From contig JAXIUW010213619.1 in assembly GCA_035591015.1 (NCBI GenBank), positions 2,783 through 18,766 of the forward strand: DNA of 15,984 nucleotides, written 5' to 3'. The DNA is from Cephalothrix simula. Taxonomy: Eukaryota; Nemertea; Palaeonemertea; Archinemertea; Cephalotrichidae. Below the pieces are notes generated by a model, which worked only from the letters and a program-made list of their open reading frames with translations, was not told where the DNA came from and ran no database searches. Positions 7,333 to 15,984 of this stretch are shown in pieces. Both the position numbers and the translations under genes were made by a program. Position 1 is the first letter of the stretch. Each line of letters opens with the position of its first letter.

Positions 7333-10300
7333 ATCTAAAATAGATTACTGTCCAGTTATCTATCAGCTTCGATGATTATTATGTCCCAAAACGGCCTCTG
7401 TAGTTCTAATTTGGTTTTTCGAAAACATTACGAGATTGTATGGTAATTAATGTTTTTTGGGCATGCGCAGTTAATCATAGATAAATTTTAGTTATTTTTT
7501 GTTGCAGTAAAAGGTGATTAAGTCCGTTAACGTTAAAAAATTGGTTATAAACGAAGTAACATCAGGAATCTATTCTTTTTTCCCTTAATTTGATGATTAT
7601 TGGTCTTAAATTCGCATTGGGTTTTATTCTTTAATCTTCTACACAAAAAGGATTAGGTATTATCTTTCATCTCATTGCATGATTTTGGTCCCTGTGGTAT
7701 ATTGAAAAGGAAACCCAAAACCAGCTCAGGAACTAACATCGTGATGTCGACGAATGTCGTATTGTCCAAATTCTTCCTCTTTTACGTTTTATACGTGAGC
7801 TCCTGGGGCTGTTTTCGTTTTACCAGAAGTCTGCAATTTTCTAATTTTCTCTGATTGCCTTACTGCATTCATATATGTCCCCCCAAGCAAGTATCAATTC
7901 TGATTTGATATTACACAGTTATATTTTTTCTGTTAGCTTTTTTTCTTAGGGATATATTTTTCTTCTTTGTTTATGAGAAACCCCCTCTCAGGATACTTTC
8001 GTTTTGATATCAAAGTTTCCATGCTAGCTAGTTTTTTGGCCTTGGACCCAGACATCTGGGATTTTCGTGTTCAGTTTTAATTAACTTTTTCTATCTCAAA
8101 GAACGTCAAATGCATTTTAGTTATCATTTTAGCTGACTAATGGTAAATAATTAATAGATCTTGATAGATTTTTTATAGTATCAACATGGACTGTATACTG
8201 TATACATGTATTAATATCGCCATTTTGAAAAAAAAACTATTGTATATTTTGCGTAAAAAGATACCTGGGGCCTAAACCCTCTGTGGTCGGGGCTGTTATG
8301 GATTTCCATCCTATCCATTACGCTAACGAAACTCCACTGCACTTCCTGTTGATTGAGCAGAATCCTTTCTGCAATTTTGCAGTTAAAGCTGAGCTGTGAT
8401 CTCTTTATTGACTTTTTTGATCAATTAATTTTATAAAGGGTCTGACCCTTGTCCAACACTCGTAGGGGCGCCTGTTTTATTCCTTTGGCTTCCGACATAA
8501 AATCGGTACCGAATTGTTCCGGAAATAAGAAGCCTTTTTACTGTCACTGGAACGCTTACTTGAACCAATTCTCAAGTCCCGCTTGCTTTGATTTCTTCGT
8601 CTACTAAAAGCAAAACTCTAGAAGTAGAATGATTTTAGGTCCTCCAGAAAATATGCTGTCTTCATAATATGTACTAACTTCCTGTTTTGGTGGAGTATGA
8701 TACTGGATTTGTAAGAAAATAATATGCGTACATGTTCAGAAAGCCACAAGAGCATTGGTGTAACACTATTTTGCAGCACCCCCTTAGTTCTCCTGTGACT
8801 TGTGTCAATGGTTTTTCATTTCTGTCTGTAAACGCCTTCAAAACTAAGTGATTAAAAAACACCTCTCTAACTTAGACGATCTTAGAATTTGACTTTTACT
8901 CCACTGAGCATCTTTGCTTATGTTCCATCATCAATGAAATCGAAATGTCTGTTTGACCAGTGCTGTTTGTTTTCAATGTGTATGGTGTTCCATACAAATA
9001 AAACTACTGCACGCTGGACATCTCGAACCCTCATTGTTACGCCACTAATACTCGAGACAAGTTGTTTTTTCAGAGATTGTTTCACTTACACTTAATGTCA
9101 AGTAAAAAACCTTGGGGTTATTGTCATCTTTTTTTACACATGGTATTATCCCTCCTTAATGATTGGGGTCCATCTTCAGTTCCAGTTTGTCAAAATATTC
9201 CCCCTTTCTACTGCTTCACAAACACTCAAAATGACGTCTACGAGTTTGTGATATAGAGGCAGCCATGTGAAATTTGACCCATCTAATCCTGGTTCTTGTG
9301 GGCCTGAAGTAGCCAGAGAGAGTACTTTAGAACTGGACGTAAGGATTAATTATTCACAACGGTGGTTTGCCCCGTTTCAATAGCCTTCCAAAAACGATCT
9401 GCAAAAAAGTAATAATGAGATTACAGTATGAAGTTTCGGAATACTAAGCCTCCTTGGGAGCTTTTGTTACAAAGTGAAATAGGAAAGCACCGGGTTAGCC
9501 TATGCATTATAGAAATATACATGAATATTCCTTTTTGTTTTAGATTATTCTCGAGTGCTGTTTTTCGCCATGCTTCTAAAAGTTTCATTTCGATAATCCG
9601 ATGCTTGAAAGTTGTTTGTAGTGGTTTAAAACTGTATTTGAATTAAGGTCAACATATAATTTAAAATACAAAACGCTTTAGAGTACCTTAATTACAGTGT
9701 GTAACTAATTATTGTGACAATTGGGTAACAACTCCAATGCCTTGTTGAAATTTTAAAGGTAGAGTGTAGGAGTTATAAATTTACAGCGTACGGCAAAAAA
9801 CAATGCTTTGGTAAATTATGCTCTGCGCTGCAAACATCTTGAGCGCACGTTGTTGTTGACATTTCCATATGCCATATTTGAAAATAGTTTTGGTTCTGCA
9901 TTATGTTATATTTTTGGTTGGTCAAAATCTGACTGCGGATGGTGTAAATTCTTGTTCATTCTTCACGTTCAAGCGAAAAGGATTCAATTTTATTTTTGCA
10001 ATAAATTTTCAGGAATGCTCCTGATTTTCTTGATATGCCAATATTTAACGTACTTAGGGTAGTCTTTAATCATTTTATATCGAATGTCAGCTACCAAATA
10101 AAAATCTCGAAAATCCATTTTAAGCTTTAATCTGGTGGTAAGTCAGTCGGGCGAAGATCTAGTCTTAAGTCCCCATTTCCCCGTACAATATACCCCATTG
10201 ATTCGATTTCATATAATATGACATATCTTTGACACATCTTCTTTGACTATGGCCTGATAATATCAGCCGCGGTCGGGAATTTATGAAATATTTTCCAAAA

Positions 10301-12830
10301 TCTGGTAAAGGAATTCAAATTATCCTTTGGAGCGTCAGCAACCATGTGTAATGATAAAAAGTGGGGATTTACGTTCGATCACGTTTGCTTTCCTGTACGG
10401 TTCAGTCCTTGAATAATCAATTCTTGAATATGATGCCAGGAAAATTTCCCTTTTCGATGATTGGTTAACATGATCATCGAAGCTACTTTATGATCTCTGA
10501 TATGTCTCCTGTCTTGTCAAAAAGTTGCATTTTTTCTTGAATAATTTAGTTTGTTGTTTATAAAACACTGCTGCATTTCTGACACGACCTGCAGATGCCA
10601 AAATCTGGTCATAGCATGGCGAGTAGCAGGGATCCTAATCGCCTCTAAAGAGGAGTTGTCCGTGTATGTTGTAGAAGTCAATATTGTAACTCTCTCTTTA
10701 GCTTTGTTCTTTTATAGTGTCCAACAACTGACTGAAACTGCTGATTTGACTTTGATGCCCCTGGATTTTTATGACTTCCCAATGCCATAATTTCAACTTT
10801 TAATCCATAAAATATCAGCTTTATTACAAAAATGAGTAATTCAGAAGAACCGAATGTTCAACTGAATCTTCGATTTTTTCCTTTCAAATTATACATAACT
10901 TGGACAAAAATGGTTGCTGATGAAAATGATTTATGTCCTCGCACAGAGTCAGATTATCAAGATAGTCAAAATGGGTCTTCGGGGATTGTCCATTGAAAAA
11001 GTTACTGTTGCGGGAAGGCTAATCACCCGCGGGTTAGAAAACAACCAGTCGTTAGCTCAAAAGGAAGAACATTCCAGCTCATTGGCCCGGCGCCCTCTGA
11101 TTGTCCTCGTTTCGAAAAGTCATTTATTTTTATAGACGATCGCCGTGCTGTATACAAAGATAAGACTCTTTTCCAGCTTTACTTGGGAGATGAAATTATA
11201 TTTCCAGTTCATCAACTTTGTTAAAAGAGATGCATGGTTAATCATGGTTAGAAAATGAAAATTTGTTTGGAATATTTGTACATCACACACTGTTTGTTCG
11301 CCTAATGATGTGTGGAATGGATTTGATAAATTGTCTCGCTAACAAACCAGAGACCGGCACTGATTAAGTACACCCAGAAGTCTAGCAGTTTTTAAATGTA
11401 GGAGGATGTTGCATTTTTTTACTATTTAAGCGCCATCTTAACTTCTGCTCTAAGTGTAAATGGCGAATTTATATAGTTTTAGATGGATGTGAACCAGTTG
11501 AAATTCACCATCCTCTTCAAAAACTCACCGTGTGCGATAAAACTGTCATATCGCATCACGTTTTCTTTCACCATCTCAGGAATATTTACTCTCTTGGCAT
11601 TCTGCATGTCTTTCACTTTTTAATACCCTGACATTTTAAACCACATGAGTGTCACCTTTATTAGAGTTTAAATGTGCTTTTTTATCCGGTACCTTTTGAA
11701 AAATGAAATCACTGTGCATTGTGCCGGAGATTTTCGCCGCAGGAGACTTGGGTATCGCGTTACACACGCTTATCATCGTCATCAACCGTTGCTGGGTCAA
11801 TTTTATTGTTGATGCCGAATTTCTTTGCAGTTTAAATTACCCTCCTCAGGGTTTCTTCTAAGTGGTACTGTAGTTTGTCGAGAAAGGAGGCGGTAGACTA
11901 TTGAAGATCTCATTTTGTCGCCATTTTTCTCACTGCCAAGACCAGTTCCTGACTCATTTTGTCAGTATTGACCACAACGGAAGTAGGTAAATTCCTTACG
12001 GGCAATTTAGAGAGGTGCAATGTTTTGCCGTGTGCAGCGCTTGTACCAATCAAGCTGACATGTCGTGAGTCTTGTTAGGTATAATGAGAAGGATAAAAAC
12101 GGTATTGTACTTCGACATTAACTCGTGGTCATCTTCTGATCTTCATTTCGTTTCTTCTTCTCGAGATGGGTTTTATTACCGGGAGATTTTTTGGGGCGAT
12201 AAAAGATCCAATCGAAAATGAAATTATGTGTGGGTCTGCTTTCGGAAATGAGGTAACAAAGCAGTCATCATATCGGTCATTTCTATCGTTTCCTACTATA
12301 AGGAGCAGTAAGAAATGGAAAAATTTGCCAAAAGCTCTTGCCTTGACCTTGAGAAAAATTACCTTTTTATTCCTATTATATTATTTCTGAGCTTTCTAAA
12401 TTTAATCAAAGAACAAAACTAATCAACTCTTCTCACAATGTTCCAGAGTCTTGTAATTGTTCTGATGATGCTTTTGCCTATACAACTGGATAGAAGAGTT
12501 TCTTAATATGATTTGGCAAGTTCTCATGGGTTTTCATTTCTCTCCTAATTCAAGTAAAAAAAGCGATTAAAATGTGGTAATAGCCGGAACATCGAAACTC
12601 GGGGATGTTCTCAGAATTTCAGGTGCAAAAAATGCATTTTCTGTATTCAGTGTATATTTAATTTATCTTTTGGGACTCATAATCAGGTCCCAGTCCCATA
12701 TTTAGGACCAAGAAAATTAGCTAATTTTTAGCAATTAGCTTTTAATGAAACGAAATAGGCATAAAGTTTAGATTATTATGATGAACTAGATAAAGTGCTT
12801 CTAAATGGTGAGCCTACCATTTTCTGTATC

Positions 12831-12951
12831 TATAATGGTCCAGGCTGTACACTTCATAGCGTAATTGCCACTCGGCTGCGCCTCGGGCCTCTATGACGTA
12901 ATCAAATTTTGATATGCAAATTTTTGATGTACATCCAATTACCTATGCACC
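12831..12951 (+). repeat. Dispersed repeat, copy 1
   Basis: Starts TATAATGGTCCAGGCTGTAC and ends ACCTATGCACC, about 121 bp. It is close to copy 2 at 13211-13322, but copy 1 carries a short extra segment (GGGCCT…) after GCGCCTCG. The body includes GCGTAATTGCCACTCGGCTG and an exact octamer ATGCAAAT (12914-12921). No ORF or tRNA promoter is seen; probably a fragment of a non-autonomous element. Confidence 0.85.
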
Positions 12952-13210
12952 CATGGGGGCGAATATCATCGTCTCCGAAAACATAGGTGTGCGGGGGTTT
13001 TGGTTACCCAATTAATTAACTCCAATATTCCCGGAACTTTGTGTATATCCCTTATGTTATCTGCTAGGATAAAGGAATAGTTTTTAATGTAATAGGGTCC
13101 GTTTGGGTGCTTTAGATAAAATTGATTTTTGAAAGAGGGCTAGGTTTCAGATACTCTCAGCAATGAAACATCAAACATATTTGAGCATTGGTGATGAAGT
13201 TAATGATTGT

Positions 13211-13322
13211 TATAATGGTCTAGGCTGTACACGTCATAGCGTAATTGCCACTCGGCTGCACCTCGATGACGCAATCAAATTTTAATATGCAAATTTTTGA
13301 TTTACATCTAATTACCTATCCA
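13211..13322 (+). repeat. Dispersed repeat, copy 2
   Basis: A direct copy of 12831-12951, same strand, start-to-start distance 380 bp. It starts TATAATGGTCTAGGCTGTAC and ends near ATTACCTATCC. Substitutions and a short deletion show that it is not a very recent duplicate. The octamer ATGCAAAT is kept at 13287-13294. The 259 bp between the copies are not repeated. Confidence 0.85.
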
Positions 13323-14072
13323 CACATATATAGTTTATTGGGGTAAACGTTAATGACACAAAATTAGGTGGTACATCATTAGATCATGTAATAGCTTATT
13401 GTTTGCTATTAAATCAATTAAATCTTATTTGATCAGTTGTTTAAACGTAGCATTCCTTCCGAAAATTGCAAAAGTCATCGCTCTAAACCAAAATGATCAG
13501 GATTTGCCATTTTCCTTTAATTATAGGAAAGTCGTAAAATGCTCATGGCCTTCGAGGTAGTGTTCCCATCTCCAGATCTCCTGCCCCAGGGGCTTATTTT
13601 TCGCAAATGTGATTTTGCGGGAAATACTAAAATAGGAGCATAACAATGTCCGCTTCGGGGAAAAAAGAGAGTGCGTTACTCAACGTAAAAAGTCTTCCAT
13701 CGTTTCGTAATATAATTTGCTATTTGAATTAGTGAGTTTTATCACTTTTAACCCTTGCTTTAAGAAATAAGGAATAAGTTCACCTATCAGTTACAAATCT
13801 CGAACGGGACGTTTTTTTGCCAGAAACCATTTCGTAATAAGACTCACATCATAAGTTCACTCTACTCACTGTCAACCTAAGTTGAGCCCCAGATATTAAG
13901 AGAAAAGGTTACGTTTTGCTATGGATTAGTATTATTAGCCCAATGGGTACTTGCAACCCTGGATTTTCTAGTAAATTTACTTTTCTTCTATATTTTTTAA
14001 GAAAAATTAGTACTGAAAAAGACAGCCGTAATTACAGCCGTAAAAATTTTTTTTAAAATCCTACTAGGCTTG

Positions 14073-14100
14073 CGGAAGGTCGACGGGTCAAAACCTTCCG
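14073..14100. repeat. Perfect 8-bp hairpin in the downstream intron
   Basis: CGGAAGGT (14073-14080) pairs exactly with ACCTTCCG (14093-14100) around a 12-base loop. It is GC-richer than its surroundings. It is too short for a miRNA precursor, and a transcript or structural role is unknown. Confidence 0.4.
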
Positions 14101-15115
14101 AAATTGTCACATCTTTTTACGTAGTCTTAGTTTTTTGTTGGTGACCAGCAAATCACGTCGTGTTCAACATAATAATTAAGAAATCTTCTCAATAGAAAGT
14201 CACGATAATTTTAACATGGGGACCTTAATTATTGAGATCTAACAAAATATTTACCAACTTAACTAAATGCTGACCAAGTAAAGGAGGGGTTCCATTGGTC
14301 AATTTTTGTCACGTGGTACAATCTATTTTCTATGATTGGTTAATCGTGGCAACGTTTAAGAAAAATGGTGCTGCTTAATTCAAATTGGATTTCACCGTCT
14401 AATTTCGTTTTCCGGAGAAACTCTTGTTGTCTTTAACGATGACTTTATTTAGTTTTCAGCCAAGAGCCTTGCTTTCGTGCAGGATCCTAATGTTGCTATA
14501 TGAACCTAATGTCTTTTTCATTGGAAACAAAACCTAATTACATTACATCCCTTAGCCTTATTAAGAAACTGAACGCGATATCTTCTAGATGGTATCATTT
14601 TTCACTGCCATCCTTTTAATTGAGCATTCTCCTGCTTGTAGACCATTAGTGACATTTTTAGGAAGATTTCATATTCCGTCCTTTACAGAACGAACGTAAA
14701 AACGGATTTACAACCCTCTTCAGGTTGTTAACATCCTATCTTTGTTTTATCTTTAATAAATTGTAATCAAGAGACAGACATTAATGTTATATTGTGCTAG
14801 AGTCTCCTTATGTTAACTTGTTACCTCTTCGGGTGTCAGCCTACTAATAATTTGCTATACCTCTTCAAGATGTAAGCTTACAGATTTTTTATTCTAAATG
14901 TCTAACATGTTTAGTAAAGTTTTGGGACATTCATTGTCTTCCTACCTTGCATCTTAAACTAGCGGCAGTTTTATTCGGTTTTGAATAATCTTTAATTTGG
15001 TGGAATTATTAATGGGAGGTTTTGGCACTTTTGGTTTTGACGCCGTAAGTGGTCGAAATATAAAGGTGCAATTAAATGAGGTATCGTTAGATCGGTCATG
15101 ATGTCAGCTTATAGT

Positions 15116-15203
15116 AAGGGGTATTTTGTGACGTCATAATGGCACCCCTTAGCGGTGTAAAACAGAATTACGGCCTTAAACTTTTAGTTCTCCGCTAGGG
15201 GTT
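15116..15203. repeat. Three-part inverted-repeat cluster with CRE octamer
   Basis: AAGGGGT (15116-15122) is complementary to ACCCCTT (15144-15150), and ACCCCTTAGCGG (15144-15155) is complementary to CCGCTAGGGGTT (15192-15203) with one bulge, so the middle block can pair with either neighbour. A perfect TGACGTCA lies between the first two (15129-15136). It may be the remnant of a small palindromic element or a regulatory site; nothing decides between them. Confidence 0.45.
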
Positions 15204-15984
15204 CATCCCAGGTGTTTCAAATTCTATTAATGATCTCTTGTATGATAAGCATGCATTACTTGCTTATGCTTCATTTTGATATGTTACACGACGTATTTCA
15301 CTCAAAAAAGTGAAAAGGTAAAGAAGCAACCCATAAGTATACCAGAAAAATCAATGTTTGCAAAAATTTTTGTATTGCGCATTTAGACCATCATCTATAG
15401 TATATAAAAATGTAAGTCTAAAACTCTAATTGACTTTCTTAATTGCTGCATATGCATCTCATAAAGATTCAGGTTTTCTTCGATCTGTGTACATTTCAAT
15501 GGTCATTTTGTGCTAAAACAAACTATGACGTGTTGAATGCTGGAAAATCTCTTCAGCTCAGATCTATTGATAATTGCATTTGGAACACATCATATCACAA
15601 TATTTCTTTCAACATACTTCTACCTCAATTTTTGATTCTTTGTTGCAAAAAGCCCTCATTATCCTTGAAATACACCTAATCAATGATACGATCATATATC
15701 GTATTACTGAATTATTTCTAATTGATTTCCTTTAACCAATTAGTTTATGGCATTTGGGTTTGCATATTAATGATCATTCTGTAATAGCGTTTTGCTGCGT
15801 TTTTGGGAACCGACGCATGACGTCAGAGGGTGGTTATTTAAAATCAAAATGACCCACCGAACCTATGAATGGTATACTAAGTCATTTCTTCAGTCAGTTT
15901 TTACCAGATATACTCTACTAATGGACACCGTAATTCAGTTTTTTTGCCAATATGGGGCGCCATGATGACTTCATTTAATCTTAT

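Noticed and set aside
8160-8215. TGTATACTGTATACATG palindrome-like patch
   Set aside because: Short TA-rich palindromes are expected in DNA of this composition; no linked structure was found.
12166-12390. 74-residue + strand frame starting MGFITGRFF
   Set aside because: No recognisable domain, no exon signals and a length expected by chance in this much sequence.

Overview
This is a eukaryotic, most likely invertebrate bilaterian, genomic window. It is AT-rich, dominated by long introns, and littered with decayed non-autonomous repeats. The only gene I can support is a fragment of a MEIS/Homothorax-type TALE homeobox gene on the + strand. Two internal exons are visible: 1976-2124 (149 bp: acidic linker, basic N-terminal arm, helix 1 of the homeodomain) and 6641-6717 (77 bp: the PYP-containing three-residue extension, helix 2 and the start of helix 3). 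Read together they give ...[23 protein letters not shown] + [26 protein letters not shown], which is MEIS/Hth-class rather than PREP/PKNOX-class. The linker (…[17 protein letters not shown]…) is of the invertebrate Hth type. Phylum cannot be fixed from this; a protostome is a reasonable guess.

Layout: 1-1975 is the end of an upstream intron, with 21-bp tandem repeats, a GATCTC hairpin, CAT/GAT microsatellites and a candidate conserved non-coding block near 1355-1450. After the first exon comes a 4,516-bp intron (2125-6640). It carries a tRNA-derived insertion (~2199-2308), a 525-bp foldback element (2608-3132), a 320-bp TIR element (4754-5073), and a 57-bp tandem array that ends in a head-to-head pair of hammerhead/Penelope-like termini (5154-5560). 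After the second exon comes an intron that stays open to the end of the window (6718-15984, over 9.2 kb). It contains a cluster of MEIS-core motifs, a dispersed repeat pair (12831-12951 / 13211-13322) and a few hairpins. The exon expected next (FINARRR… with the N51/R53 DNA contacts) was not found, so the recognition helix is completed beyond the window.

The most interesting points are at the two splice donors. The first donor lies inside a short perfect hairpin (GTAAG-UCUA-CUUAC). Failure to splice either intron would give a homeodomain-truncated protein: a 13-residue tail in the first case, and in the second an immediate stop formed by the donor itself (TGG TAA). In Diptera, hth has an ultraconserved stem-loop spanning an exon-intron junction that is associated with intron retention. 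Whether this window shows a related control is a testable inference, not a demonstrated fact. No prokaryotic-type gene, CRISPR array, rRNA, intact tRNA or autonomous transposon ORF is visible; all short ORFs outside the two exons look like chance or repeat artefacts.
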